The notes: a model not told the origin generated them from the letters alone. Shown: positions 14,899 through 24,502, numbered from the stretch's first letter. The stretch is DNA of 35,166 bases from an uncultured Clostridia bacterium (GCA_947303805.1 CAMYZE010000006.1:75216-110381); one strand, 5' to 3'. A program made the numbers and translations.

Positions 14899-15760
14899 TA
14901 ACAAAGAAAAGTTTGTGAAAGTTTTTTATATAGCGATGATGGCCATTATGGCTGTCATTGCTATTATTTTAGTTGACCTAATAATTAAGAGTAAAAATAA
15001 ATTGCCGGAAAAGAGTTATATTGCCGATGGAAATATAAAAAATATAGATGTAACATTGAATAAAGATGAAAACATTGATAAATTTATACGAGACTATTTC
15101 AAAGCTAGAATTGATTTAAATTTTTCAAAAATATTTTCTGCTTATGATAGAGATTACTATAAGGAAGAGCGGGAAAATACTGATGGCACATTTAAAAAAA
15201 TTATTGACAATATAAGATATGAAAGAATATTTGTAAAAAGCTATGATAACTTAACTATCTATACAGAGAAGGGATTTTATGATGATGAGGTAATTTGTAT
15301 AGTGACTTATGATATGGCGTTTGGATTTACTACAGATAAGGCACCAACCATAATTATTTTCTATTTAAAGCAAAATGGAAATTCATATATCATTAAAGAT
15401 GATTTAGATGTTGGCACAAGCAAATATGTGGTCAATGTTGTAAATACAGAATTTGTTAAGGAACTTTATAATGATATATATTTAAGGCTTAATAGAGTAC
15501 TTGCAAGTAATGAAAGCTTAAAACTTGTTTATAATTCTTTTAGGCAGTCTGAGATGAATATGAAGTCTAGTTTAGGTCCTCTACACAAGAAAGAAATTAT
15601 AGAAAAGATCATTGACAATAAACTTGACCCAGTAAAAAACGCAAAAGAAATTCATGATGAGATTGTTTTTGAAAAAGAAGAAGAGAAAAAAAGTAAAGTT
15701 CTAAATGGTTATTTAGATAGAGTAATTGCTTCACTTAGTGAATCTCAGAGGGCACATTAA
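14879..15760 (+). CDS. Single-pass membrane protein with extracytoplasmic domain, function unknown
   Basis: This 293-residue protein has a short cytoplasmic N terminus ([12 protein letters not shown]), one transmembrane helix at about residues 14-36, and a soluble part that should face outside. The soluble part begins with a helix-rich segment ([19 protein letters not shown]) and then beta strands ([29 protein letters not shown]), an order that resembles NTF2-like folds. I cannot name a family. I start it at 14879 because ATGGAAAACGAGCAA gives a sensible membrane-protein N terminus; the earlier ATG at 14855 would add eight residues and enlarge the overlap. It overlaps the preceding gene by 20 bases, so the two are likely co-translated. 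queA starts 1 bp after its stop. Confidence 0.75.
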   Translation: MENEQTNNKEKFVKVFYIAMMAIMAVIAIILVDLIIKSKNKLPEKSYIADGNIKNIDVTLNKDENIDKFIRDYFKARIDLNFSKIFSAYDRDYYKEERENTDGTFKKIIDNIRYERIFVKSYDNLTIYTEKGFYDDEVICIVTYDMAFGFTTDKAPTIIIFYLKQNGNSYIIKDDLDVGTSKYVVNVVNTEFVKELYNDIYLRLNRVLASNESLKLVYNSFRQSEMNMKSSLGPLHKKEIIEKIIDNKLDPVKNAKEIHDEIVFEKEEEKKSKVLNGYLDRVIASLSESQRAH

Positions 15761-15761
15761 T

Positions 15762-16877
15762 ATGAAACTTTCTGATTTTGAATATAATTTACCTAAAGAA
15801 CTTATTGCTCAGGATCCGATTTTAAAGAGAGATGAGTCAAGGCTTCTAGTTATAGATAAAAAGACTGGCGAACTATCGCATCGTATTTTTAAAGATATAA
15901 TTAATTATATTAATCCAGGTGATACGCTAGTTCTAAATGAAACAAAAGTTATCCCCGCTCGCCTAATCGGCAATATCGTAGGAGCGAAGCCTGCGAGCCC
16001 TGAATGTACGGGCGAGTTTCACGAGCCCCAAAACCGTATGGGCGAGTTACACGAGCCCATTGGAAGAGTATGCGAAGTGTTTCTAGTTAAGCGCCTTAGC
16101 GACAAAACTTGGGAATGTCTCGTCCGCCCAGGCAAGAAACTCAAAGTTGGAGCAAGAGCGAGTTTTGGAGATGGTAGACTCACTTGTGAAATTAAAGATA
16201 TAGTAGAAGATGGAAATAGAATAGTTGAGTTTAAGTTTGATGGAATATTTGAAGAGATTTTAGACTCACTCGGTGAGATGCCACTCCCACCTTATATCAC
16301 GCACAAGTTAGTTGATAAGGATAGATATCAAACTGTATATGCTAAAAATGAGGGATCGGTTGCAGCACCAACTGCAGGACTTCATTTTACAAAAGAGTTA
16401 CTTAAAGAATTAGAAGATAAAGGTGTAAATGTGGTATATGTCACACTTCATGTATCGCTTGGTACATTTAGACCTGTGCATGTTGATAATGTTGAAGAGC
16501 ATCATATGCATACTGAAGAATACCATGTTCCACAGATTGTTGCAGATAAAGTTAATGAAGCAAAACTTTCCGGTCATAAAGTAATATGTGTAGGGACTAC
16601 AAGTGTTCGCAGTATTGAGTCAGCAGCATATTATGACGAGGGAAAGAAAACATATTTGCTTAGACAGTATGATGGCGAGACAAATATTTATATTTACCCG
16701 GGGTACGAATATAAATTAGTTGATTCGCTTATTACTAACTTCCACTTACCGGGTTCAACACTTATAATGTTGGTTTCGGCATTATCATCAAGAGAAATAG
16801 TATTAAAGGCATACGAAGAGGCAGTAAAAGAAAAATATAGATTTTATAGTTTTGGTGATGCCTGCTTCTTCCATTAG
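15762..16877 (+). CDS. queA: S-adenosylmethionine:tRNA ribosyltransferase-isomerase, with an in-frame insertion
   Basis: QueA transfers and isomerises the ribosyl part of SAM onto preQ1-tRNA to make epoxyqueuosine. Family motifs are intact: [13 protein letters not shown] at the start, [64 protein letters not shown] and [14 protein letters not shown]. At 371 residues it is about 30 longer than Bacillus QueA (342). Most of the excess is residues 71-105, which replace a loop of about 10 residues between RLxG and VFLVKRL. This insert is encoded by GC-rich repeat DNA (see the repeat entry) and contains two 10-residue units, [10 protein letters not shown] and [16 protein letters not shown] precedes the ATG at 15762. 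The catalytic core looks undamaged, so the enzyme is probably active. Confidence 0.95.
   Translation: MKLSDFEYNLPKELIAQDPILKRDESRLLVIDKKTGELSHRIFKDIINYINPGDTLVLNETKVIPARLIGNIVGAKPASPECTGEFHEPQNRMGELHEPIGRVCEVFLVKRLSDKTWECLVRPGKKLKVGARASFGDGRLTCEIKDIVEDGNRIVEFKFDGIFEEILDSLGEMPLPPYITHKLVDKDRYQTVYAKNEGSVAAPTAGLHFTKELLKELEDKGVNVVYVTLHVSLGTFRPVHVDNVEEHHMHTEEYHVPQIVADKVNEAKLSGHKVICVGTTSVRSIESAAYYDEGKKTYLLRQYDGETNIYIYPGYEYKLVDSLITNFHLPGSTLIMLVSALSSREIVLKAYEEAVKEKYRFYSFGDACFFH
15975..16060 (+). repeat. GC-rich repeat element inside queA
   Basis: Two copies of a 19-bp core, GGGCGAGTTTCACGAGCCC (16010-16028) and GGGCGAGTTACACGAGCCC (16040-16058), lie 30 bp apart, with a degenerate third piece (GTAGGAGCGA to GCGAGCCCTGA) at 15978-16003. 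The same core occurs in reverse orientation at 17576-17594. GC content is far above the surrounding gene, and the element is a whole number of codons, so the frame is kept. Confidence 0.8.
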
Positions 16878-16880
16878 TTT

Positions 16881-17573
16881 ATGAGATTAAATAAAAGATT
16901 AGTAGAACTCGGGGTTTGCTCGAGAAGAAATGCAGACAAGTTAATAGATGAAGGCAGAGTTAAAGTCAACGGAAAAGTTGCAGTACTTGGTGAGCAAGTT
17001 GAAGCAACTGATGACATAGAGATTGATGGCGACCTAGTTGCCAAAGATGACGAAAAGATACTTATAGCATACAATAAACCTGCTGGCGTTGTTTGCACTG
17101 AAAGTAATGTTGAAAAGGCTGAGAGAATTAGTGATAGGATAAAAGATTTTGGATTTGGAAAGAGGCTCTTTACTATAGGCAGGCTTGATAAGGAAACTAC
17201 AGGATTAATACTTATAACCAATGACGGAGACCTCGCTAAAGAGATAACCAACACTCATAAGAATTATGAAAAAGAATATGAAGTTAGAGTTAATAAACCT
17301 ATTAATTCTGATTTTGTTAAAAAGATGGAGAGTGGAGTTTTTTTATCAGAGTTAAATAAAAAAACTAAGCCATGCATAATAAAAAAGCATAAAGGTGAGG
17401 CTTGCAAATTTTCAATTACTATAACTCAAGGATTAAATAGACAGGTAAGAAGGATGTGTAAAGAACTTGGCTATACTGTTACTGAACTAAAAAGAATTAG
17501 AGTAATGAATTGTGAACTTGGAAACTTAAAAATTGGTGATTATAAACTAATAAAAAAAGAAGATTTATTTTAA
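16881..17573 (+). CDS. rluF: rRNA pseudouridine synthase, RluF-like
   Basis: This 230-residue protein has an N-terminal S4 RNA-binding domain (residues about 1-50, RLNKRLVELGVCSRRNADKLI) and an RsuA/RluB/E/F-type catalytic domain. D103 in GRLDKETTGL is the catalytic aspartate. The segment ITQGLNRQVRRMCKELGYTV followed by LKRIRVMNCELGNLKIGDY closely follows RluF, which modifies U2604 (and U2605) of 23S rRNA in E. coli; the exact target here is inferred. It starts 3 bp after the queA stop. A pair of the GC-rich repeats follows its stop codon. Confidence 0.87.
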   Translation: MRLNKRLVELGVCSRRNADKLIDEGRVKVNGKVAVLGEQVEATDDIEIDGDLVAKDDEKILIAYNKPAGVVCTESNVEKAERISDRIKDFGFGKRLFTIGRLDKETTGLILITNDGDLAKEITNTHKNYEKEYEVRVNKPINSDFVKKMESGVFLSELNKKTKPCIIKKHKGEACKFSITITQGLNRQVRRMCKELGYTVTELKRIRVMNCELGNLKIGDYKLIKKEDLF

Positions 17574-17575
17574 TT

Positions 17576-17624
17576 GGGCTCGTAAAACTCGCCCATACAT
17601 CGTAGGCGCGAGTTATATGAGCGC
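17576..17624. repeat. Two GC-rich repeat units between rluF and ligA
   Basis: The first unit, GGGCTCGTAAAACTCGCCC (17576-17594), is the reverse form of the queA core. The second, GCGCGAGTTATATGAGCGC (17606-17624), is in the forward orientation, and its outer bases GCGC/GCGC replace GGGC/GCCC, so end pairing is preserved. The pair begins 2 bp after the rluF stop and ends 8 bp before the ligA ATG. Confidence 0.8.
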
Positions 17625-17632
17625 TAAAAAAT

Positions 17633-19612
17633 ATGAATAAATTAGATGCAAAAAAAAGAATAGAAGAGCTAAATAAGATATTGCTTGAAGCTAGCGAAGC
17701 ATACTACAATGAAGACAGAGAAATCATGTCCAACTTTGAGTATGATAAGTTGTATGATGAGTTAAAGGAATTGGAAGATAAGTTTGACATACACATGTCT
17801 AATTCATTAACTCAGAATGTCGGTTATACAGCCGCAGAGTTTTTACCAAAGGTAAGACATGAAAAGCCTATGCTCTCACTAGACAAGACTAAAGATAGAG
17901 GTGTGCTTAGAGATTTTATAGGAGATAGAGATGGAGTTCTTTCATATAAATTAGACGGGCTCACAATTGTTCTTACATATGAAAATGGTAAGTTTAAAAG
18001 TGGCGTTACAAGAGGGAATGGAGAAATAGGAGAAGATATATCTAATAATATTCCAGCATTTACTAATGTGCCACTAAAGATTTCTTATAAAGGTCATCTC
18101 ATACTTAGAGGAGAAGCTATAATTACATATAGCGATTTCAAAAAGATAAATGATGAGATGAACGATGGACTTGAAAAATATAAAAATCCAAGAAATCTTT
18201 GTTCTGGTTCAGTTAGACAACTTGATCCAAATATAACTAAGAAAAGAAATGTTAAACTTGTTATTTTCTCTCTTGTAGAAATAGGAAGTGATAAAAAGAC
18301 GAAAGAAGAAGAAAAAATTAATGCGACGTATGTGAATCAACTTGACTTTTTAGATGATCTTGGCTTTGAAACGGTACTCCATAAACTTGTAAATAAAGAC
18401 AATATCGCTGAAACTATAGACTGGTATGCAAAAGATGTAGTTACCAATGATTACCCATCAGATGGGTTAGTACTTATGTTTAATGATATAAAGTATGGGC
18501 TTTCTCTTGGTAATACTTCTAAGTTTCCAAGAAATGCATTGGCATTTAAATGGCAGGACGAAACTGCAGAAACAATCCTCAGAGATATAGAGTGGTCGCC
18601 AAGTAGGACAGGGCTTATAAATCCAGTAGCTATATTTGACACAGTAGAACTTGAAGGGACGAATGTGTCAAGGGCATCACTTCATAATATCTCTATTATG
18701 GAAGAATTAAAACTTGGCATAGGCGATAAGATAAAAGTATTTAAGGCAAATATGATTATACCTCAAGTTGAGGAAAATCTTACAAAGAGTAATTCGTTTA
18801 AAATCCCTAACACCTGCCCTGTATGTGGAAGTAAAACTATAGTTAAAAATAATGATGGTGTAAAAACTTTATTTTGCGAAAACCCAAATTGTGCCATAAA
18901 AAATATAAAAGGCTTTGAGAATTTCGTTTCAAGAAATTGTATGAATATAGATGGCATAAGTATTGCAACCATTGAGTCATTTATAGAGTTGGGATTTATA
19001 AAAGAGTATGCAGATCTTTATAAACTTGAAAAGTACAAAGATCAAATTGTAAATATAGATGGCTTTGGTGAAAAATCTTATAATAATATTATAGATGCTA
19101 TTAATAAAAGTAGAGATACAGAGTGTTATAGAGTTATTAATTCTCTGGGCATACTCGGCATAGGTACTGCAAACGCAAAAATATTAGCTAAGCATTTTGG
19201 GGATGATATAGAGAAACTAAGAAAGGCCGATGAGAATGAACTCACTGGAATTAATGAAATCGGACCCATACTTGCAAAGTCTATAAGAGATTATTTCACT
19301 GATAAAAAAAATATAAAGATTGTCGATGATTTGTTAAGTGAATTGAATATAAAGAAGAGCAAGAAAATAGGTGACTTAAAGCTTGAAGGGATGACTTTTG
19401 TCATTACTGGATCTCTTGAAAATTATGAGAATAGAGATGAGTTAGTGAAAGTGATTGAGGATAATGGCGGAAAGACAGCAAGCTCGGTAAGTAAGAATAC
19501 TAACTATCTTATAAATAATGATGTAAATAGCAATTCATCAAAGAATAAAAAGGCAAAAGAACTAAACATACCGATTATTAATGAAGATGATTTTGCAAAA
19601 TTATTAAAATAA
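17633..19612 (+). CDS. ligA: NAD-dependent DNA ligase LigA
   Basis: LigA seals nicks during replication and repair, using NAD+ and releasing NMN, which the PncC in this window can recycle. At 659 residues it is of normal length. Domains in order: the Ia NAD-binding part with EYDKLYDELKELE, the adenylation domain with K106 in YKLDG and RGNGEIGEDISNN, the OB domain, a four-cysteine zinc finger (CPVCGS and CENPNC), helix-hairpin-helix motifs, and a C-terminal BRCT domain (LEGMTFVITGSLEN to NYLIN). The ATG at 17633 gives the canonical N terminus, but there is no Shine-Dalgarno site: the bases at -9 to -57 are GC-rich repeat units. Translation may rely on the unpaired A-rich stretch right before the ATG. 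Confidence 0.96.
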   Translation: MNKLDAKKRIEELNKILLEASEAYYNEDREIMSNFEYDKLYDELKELEDKFDIHMSNSLTQNVGYTAAEFLPKVRHEKPMLSLDKTKDRGVLRDFIGDRDGVLSYKLDGLTIVLTYENGKFKSGVTRGNGEIGEDISNNIPAFTNVPLKISYKGHLILRGEAIITYSDFKKINDEMNDGLEKYKNPRNLCSGSVRQLDPNITKKRNVKLVIFSLVEIGSDKKTKEEEKINATYVNQLDFLDDLGFETVLHKLVNKDNIAETIDWYAKDVVTNDYPSDGLVLMFNDIKYGLSLGNTSKFPRNALAFKWQDETAETILRDIEWSPSRTGLINPVAIFDTVELEGTNVSRASLHNISIMEELKLGIGDKIKVFKANMIIPQVEENLTKSNSFKIPNTCPVCGSKTIVKNNDGVKTLFCENPNCAIKNIKGFENFVSRNCMNIDGISIATIESFIELGFIKEYADLYKLEKYKDQIVNIDGFGEKSYNNIIDAINKSRDTECYRVINSLGILGIGTANAKILAKHFGDDIEKLRKADENELTGINEIGPILAKSIRDYFTDKKNIKIVDDLLSELNIKKSKKIGDLKLEGMTFVITGSLENYENRDELVKVIEDNGGKTASSVSKNTNYLINNDVNSNSSKNKKAKELNIPIINEDDFAKLLK

Positions 19613-19614
19613 GT

Positions 19615-19633
19615 GGGCTCGTAGAGCTCATCA
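19615..19633. repeat. Decayed GC-rich repeat unit between ligA and lgt
   Basis: GGGCTCGTAGAGCTCATCA begins 2 bp after the ligA stop. Its left half equals that of the unit at 17576, and the right half has diverged. Its placement right after a stop codon is the same as in the rluF-ligA gap. The lgt ribosome-binding site AAGGAG follows it. Confidence 0.6.
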
Positions 19634-19651
19634 ATATAAGGAGTAGGTTTA

Positions 19652-20590
19652 ATGATAGCAACAATTTCAGAAATAACAAATACAAAGGTAGGCTACGATT
19701 TAGCATTCCCAAATTTAGGAATATTTATTACCAATTTAAAGAATACAATCACTATTGGCAATTTCACAATAGCATATTATGGAATAATCATAGCACTTGG
19801 CATGCTTATCGCATTTACAGTAGTAACTAAAATTGCAAAACGACTAGGTATAGATGATGATTTATTCTATGATATATTTATAATAGTTATTGTCTTTGGA
19901 ATTATTGGTGCGAGAGCCTACTATGTAATATTCAGATGGGACTATTATCAGATAAGACCACATGAGATTTTAGATATAAGAGCTGGTGGACTTGCAGTTT
20001 TTGGGGGAATATTGCTTGCTGGTACTGCTATAGTAATTTATTGTATTTGGAAAAAAATTAATTTCTTAAAAGTGTTAGATTTGACGATGATAGGAGTTGT
20101 CTTAGGTCAAGCAATCGGACGATATGGAAATTTTTTCAACATGGAAGCATTTGGAGACTATACTAATAATTTATTTGCTATGAGAATGAGAGCTGAGTAT
20201 ATAGACACTTCAAATATTACATTTACACAGGCGCTAAACACAATAACTGAAAATGGTATAGATTATATACAAGCTCACCCAACATTTTTATATGAGTCTA
20301 CATTAAATATTATCTTGTTTGTGGTATTAGTGTATATCGTATTAAAAAGGTATAAGTTTGATGGACAGATACTTGCGAGCTATCTCATTGGATATGGAAT
20401 AATTAGATTCTTTGTTGAAAGCCTTAGGACTGATAGTTTGATGTTAGGAAATTTTAGAGTGTCACAGATAGTTGCTATATTATGTGTTATATCTGGATTA
20501 GTTATATACGTGTTACATTTTAAAAATGTGAAACCATTTGATAAATTAGAAAAAATAAGCAAAAGCATGAAAAAGAAGAAGGAAGTGTAA
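19652..20590 (+). CDS. lgt: Prolipoprotein diacylglyceryl transferase
   Basis: Lgt transfers a diacylglyceryl group from phosphatidylglycerol to the lipobox cysteine of prolipoproteins, in the cytoplasmic membrane. The protein has 312 residues and about seven hydrophobic segments. The Lgt signature is clear: GQAIGRYGNFFNMEAFG, with the upstream ARAYYVIFRWDYY and RAGGLAVFGGILL segments and downstream HPTFLYESTLN. The TAXI and DUF1850 lipoproteins in this window are expected substrates, and pgsA supplies the lipid pathway. AAGGAG lies a suitable distance before the ATG. The protein has an extra N-terminal 25 or so residues before its first membrane helix. Confidence 0.95.
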   Translation: MIATISEITNTKVGYDLAFPNLGIFITNLKNTITIGNFTIAYYGIIIALGMLIAFTVVTKIAKRLGIDDDLFYDIFIIVIVFGIIGARAYYVIFRWDYYQIRPHEILDIRAGGLAVFGGILLAGTAIVIYCIWKKINFLKVLDLTMIGVVLGQAIGRYGNFFNMEAFGDYTNNLFAMRMRAEYIDTSNITFTQALNTITENGIDYIQAHPTFLYESTLNIILFVVLVYIVLKRYKFDGQILASYLIGYGIIRFFVESLRTDSLMLGNFRVSQIVAILCVISGLVIYVLHFKNVKPFDKLEKISKSMKKKKEV

Positions 20591-20592
20591 AT

Positions 20593-21690
20593 ATGAAATT
20601 AGGAATAGTAGGTTTACCAAATGTAGGAAAGTCAACATTATTTAATTCTATTACTAAGGCAGGCGCTGAATGTGCAAATTATCCTTTTTGTACTATAGAG
20701 CCTAATGTTGGTGTGGTTCCGATACCAGATAAGAGATTAGAAGAACTCGCAAAGCTATATAATTCAAAAAAGATTACTTATGCAACTATAGAATTTGTAG
20801 ACATTGCTGGCCTTGTAAAAGGTGCTTCTAAAGGTGAAGGGCTCGGGAATCAGTTCCTTGCAAATATAAGAGAGACCGATGCTATAGTCCATGTGGTGAG
20901 ATGCTTTGAAGATTCCAACATTGTACATGTCGATGGTTCTATCGATCCACTTCGCGATATTGAAGTTATAAACATGGAACTTATTTTTGCTGATATGGAA
21001 ACATTGGATAAGAGATTATCCAAACTTAAACATCAGATGAATAATGATAAAGAAGCAAAAGTAGAATACGATATACTTGATAGATTAAAGAAGCATCTTG
21101 AAACTGGTAAACTTGCTATATCTTTTGAAACTAAAGATGAGGACGAAGAAAAAGTAATAAAGGATTTAAATTTACTAACCTATAAAAAAGTAATATATGC
21201 TTTAAATGTGTCAGAAGATGACATTGCAAATGATGGAGCGAATAATGATTTTGTAAAAAAAGTAAAGGATTATGCTTTAAAGAATGGTTCAGAAACTTTT
21301 GTTCTCTGCGCCAAGGTTGAGGAAGAACTTGCAGGACTTGATGATTCAGAGAAAGAAGAGTTCCTAAAAGAATTAGGCTTAAAAGAGTCAGGCCTTGATA
21401 AATTGGTAAAAGCAAGTTATAAATTGCTGAATCTCATGTCATTTTTGACTGCTGGTGAGACAGAGACAAGAGCATGGACTATATCCATTGGTACAAAAGC
21501 TCCTCAGGCGGCAGGAAAAATTCACACTGATTTTGAAAAGGGATTTATAAAAGCAGAAGTTGTAAATTATAAAGATTTACTTGAACTGGGTTCATTGGCA
21601 AAAGCTAAAGAAAAAGGACTTGTTAGGATGGAAGGAAAGGATTATGTTGTAAAGGATGGCGATGTAATGCTTTTCAGATTTAATGTATAG
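20593..21690 (+). CDS. ychF: Ribosome-binding ATPase YchF (OLA1 family)
   Basis: YchF is an Obg-related P-loop NTPase that prefers ATP and binds the ribosome; it is linked to oxidative stress responses in some bacteria. All 365 residues align with the family: G1 loop GLPNVGKSTLFNSIT, NYPFCTIEPNVG, the G3 region FVDIAGLVKGASKGEGLGNQFL, and the C-terminal TGS domain with TAGETETRAWTISIGTKAPQAAGKIHTDFEKGFIKAEV. The NKxD motif of GTPases is replaced by ALNVSEDD, as usual in this family. It starts 2 bp after lgt with GGAAG upstream. Confidence 0.96.
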   Translation: MKLGIVGLPNVGKSTLFNSITKAGAECANYPFCTIEPNVGVVPIPDKRLEELAKLYNSKKITYATIEFVDIAGLVKGASKGEGLGNQFLANIRETDAIVHVVRCFEDSNIVHVDGSIDPLRDIEVINMELIFADMETLDKRLSKLKHQMNNDKEAKVEYDILDRLKKHLETGKLAISFETKDEDEEKVIKDLNLLTYKKVIYALNVSEDDIANDGANNDFVKKVKDYALKNGSETFVLCAKVEEELAGLDDSEKEEFLKELGLKESGLDKLVKASYKLLNLMSFLTAGETETRAWTISIGTKAPQAAGKIHTDFEKGFIKAEVVNYKDLLELGSLAKAKEKGLVRMEGKDYVVKDGDVMLFRFNV

Positions 21691-21697
21691 GATTTAG

Positions 21698-24502
21698 ATG
21701 GCAAAGAAGAAAAAAAAGTCAAAAACAAAAACAAGAGTTACTAGAGCTGAAAAGATATCTAAAAAGGAGTTGGAAGAGAGAAACTCTTTTGTTAGAGTTA
21801 TCGGTACTATAATCGCTTTTTTCATCACAATTTTCTTGGCATTATCAAATTTTTCACTTTGCGGAAGTATAGGCGATATAGTTCGCTCTGCCATATTATC
21901 TTTTTTTGGCACGATTGGTTATTTTTTCCCAATAGTGATTGGAATATCTATTCTCATTAATTTATTTAACAGTGAGAATAAATCAAATATAAAGATATAT
22001 GCACTTACATTTTTGTATATATCATTAATCTGCTTAGTTGAAAGCTTAATACATGATTTTTCAATGGAAGATGATTTTTCAATGGCATTAAATGATAGTA
22101 TAATTCGTGCGAAAAATCTATTCTCTTTTTCAGCAAGTAATTTTAGTGGAGGAGTAGTAGGTACAGCTCTTTCATATATTAGTTTCCAAGCCATAGGTAA
22201 GGTAGGTTCTTTGATACTCTTTGGGACACTTTCATTGATTACATTTATACTTTTATTTGGTTTAGGAATTTCAAAAGATATAGCCAATTTTTTCAAGGCC
22301 ATAATAATGTTTATACCTAATCTTATATCAAGACACAATGAAAGAAGAGAAGAAGATAGACAAATTGCAATAGATAATGAAAATATATTAATGAATACTA
22401 TAGCTAAAAGCAAGCAAGCAAATTTGCAGGTTTCATTTGACAACACCTCATATGGAAGTCGTCTTGTGCTTGAACCTTTAGATGAAAATAAAAAACGACA
22501 TTTTGATACTTCAAATATAAATATAACACCAAAAGACATACAGTCAAGGTTTTATACTCAAGAAGAAACTGAAGTCCATACCGATACCAAGCAAGCACAT
22601 CTTTTGAATGAATTAAAAAAGAAAAGTATTAATGAGGTTTTGTATGAGGAAAAAGAAAAAGGAATTCAAAATTCTTCATTTTTCTACACAAATGGCATGA
22701 AACCGATAGATGAACTTGAGAATATTAGTGTTCCTAAAGTTGATGACAATGTCTTTAAAAATTCATATATCAATGTAGATAGTTATAAAAATGATGCCGC
22801 TACTGAAAGTTCTGATGATGGCTTTGAAGATGAGGATTCAGTATTTCATAATGACGATAATCAATTTGCTAGTGGTTTAAATGAGTTAAAGAATAATACT
22901 AAAGTAGAAACAATCAATGACGCAAAAGAATTAATTAGTAACATAAAAAATAAAGATATCGAACTAAAGAATAAATCATTAAAAGATGAAAGTTTAATTG
23001 ATAAACCTAAGAAAAGAGTTAAAAGGTATAAGTTCCCACCAACTAGTTTATTACATAGAAGTGAAAGAGGAACAAAAGCAACTGACCCAAGTTTAAATGA
23101 GAAGGCTGGTATATTGGTAGAGACTCTGAAACAATTTGGAGTAGGGGTGACTGTTACCAATATAACAGTGGGACCAAGTGTTACAAGATTTGAACTTAAA
23201 CCTGATATAGGTGTAAAGATTTCAAAAATACTATCACTGGAAGATGATGTGAAACTTGCACTTGCAGCTAGTGAAATAAGAATAGAAGCACCAATTCCAG
23301 GAAAGTCCGCTATCGGAATAGAAATAGCAAATGCAAAGAGTAGTGGTGTTTTACTTGGTGATATAATCTCTACAGTTGATTTTAAAAATGCTGAGTCAAA
23401 ACTAACTGTTGCCATAGGTAAAGACATATCAGGTAAAGCTATAATAACTGACCTTAGAAAGATGCCACACTTACTTATAGCTGGAGCTACTGGGTCTGGT
23501 AAGTCAGTGTGTGTAAATAGTTTGATAACATCTTTGATTTATAAAGCAAGTCCAGAAGATGTAAGATTAATCATGGTGGACCCAAAAGTTGTAGAACTTC
23601 AGATTTATGATGGCATACCACATCTTTTGATACCAGTAGTTACAAACCCTAAAAAAGCTGCAGGAGCTCTTAACTGGGCTGTGTCAGAGATGACAAGAAG
23701 ATATAATCTCATACAAGAGAAAAGAGTTCGTGATATAGAAAGTTATAATCAAGCAATCGAGGGTGACATAAAAAAAATTTCTATAAATGAAGATAATGAA
23801 GCAGCAATAGAGCATGTTAGTAAACTTCCATATATAGTAATAGTAATCGATGAGTTTGCTGACCTTATGATGGTGGCATCTAAGGATGTAGAGAACTCTA
23901 TTATGCGTATAGCACAGCTCGCAAGGGCCTGTGGAATATATTTAGTTATTGCAACTCAGAGGCCAACTGTAAATGTAATATCTGGTAGTATTAAGACCAA
24001 TGTACCTAGTAGGATATCATTTGCTGTGTCATCAGGTATAGATTCACAAACTATACTTGATAGAAGAGGTGCAGAAAAACTTCTTGGACATGGTGATATG
24101 TTGTATTTTCCACAGGGTATTCCTGAACCAATAAGAGTGCAAGGCTGTTATGTGTCTGAAGAGGAAATACTTAATATTGTAAATTATGTGAGAGATGATA
24201 ATGTGGCTTATGATGAAGTTGCTGAGAATGCCATAGAAAAAAGTGTGACTGTGGATGGGTCAGGCAATTCGTATGATCCAAATGAAAAAGACGATATGTT
24301 TTTAGAAGCAGGAAGATTAGTTATAGATCAACAAAACGCTTCAATAGGTATGCTTCAAAGAAGATTTAGAATGGGATTTAATAGGGCAGCAAGAGTTATA
24401 GATCAACTTGAATCAGAGGGAGTTATATCGCCTCAAGATGGCAAGAAACCAAGAGAAGTGTTAATGAGTGCAGAAGAGTTTGAAAATAAATTTGGAGGGT
24501 AA
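21698..24502 (+). CDS. ftsK: DNA translocase FtsK/SpoIIIE
   Basis: FtsK-type motors pump chromosomal DNA through the closing septum. In spore formers the paralogue SpoIIIE moves DNA into the forespore. This 934-residue protein has a lysine-rich start, about four membrane helices (residues about 25-190), a long poorly conserved linker (about 195-445), and the RecA-like motor. The Walker A is GATGSGKS with K602, and Walker B lies in IVIVIDEFADLMMV. Other family segments are LARACGIYLVIATQRPTVNVI and DMLYFPQG. The winged-helix gamma domain, which reads the orienting DNA sequences, is at about residues 865-934 (ASIGMLQRRFRMGFNRAARV). The sequence alone does not separate FtsK from SpoIIIE. Confidence 0.96.
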   Translation: MAKKKKKSKTKTRVTRAEKISKKELEERNSFVRVIGTIIAFFITIFLALSNFSLCGSIGDIVRSAILSFFGTIGYFFPIVIGISILINLFNSENKSNIKIYALTFLYISLICLVESLIHDFSMEDDFSMALNDSIIRAKNLFSFSASNFSGGVVGTALSYISFQAIGKVGSLILFGTLSLITFILLFGLGISKDIANFFKAIIMFIPNLISRHNERREEDRQIAIDNENILMNTIAKSKQANLQVSFDNTSYGSRLVLEPLDENKKRHFDTSNINITPKDIQSRFYTQEETEVHTDTKQAHLLNELKKKSINEVLYEEKEKGIQNSSFFYTNGMKPIDELENISVPKVDDNVFKNSYINVDSYKNDAATESSDDGFEDEDSVFHNDDNQFASGLNELKNNTKVETINDAKELISNIKNKDIELKNKSLKDESLIDKPKKRVKRYKFPPTSLLHRSERGTKATDPSLNEKAGILVETLKQFGVGVTVTNITVGPSVTRFELKPDIGVKISKILSLEDDVKLALAASEIRIEAPIPGKSAIGIEIANAKSSGVLLGDIISTVDFKNAESKLTVAIGKDISGKAIITDLRKMPHLLIAGATGSGKSVCVNSLITSLIYKASPEDVRLIMVDPKVVELQIYDGIPHLLIPVVTNPKKAAGALNWAVSEMTRRYNLIQEKRVRDIESYNQAIEGDIKKISINEDNEAAIEHVSKLPYIVIVIDEFADLMMVASKDVENSIMRIAQLARACGIYLVIATQRPTVNVISGSIKTNVPSRISFAVSSGIDSQTILDRRGAEKLLGHGDMLYFPQGIPEPIRVQGCYVSEEEILNIVNYVRDDNVAYDEVAENAIEKSVTVDGSGNSYDPNEKDDMFLEAGRLVIDQQNASIGMLQRRFRMGFNRAARVIDQLESEGVISPQDGKKPREVLMSAEEFENKFGG

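Noticed and set aside
22861..23427. A 188-codon minus-strand ORF inside ftsK
   Set aside because: It lies opposite the ftsK linker and motor start, where the plus-strand protein is clearly conserved. It has no promoter or ribosome-binding site.
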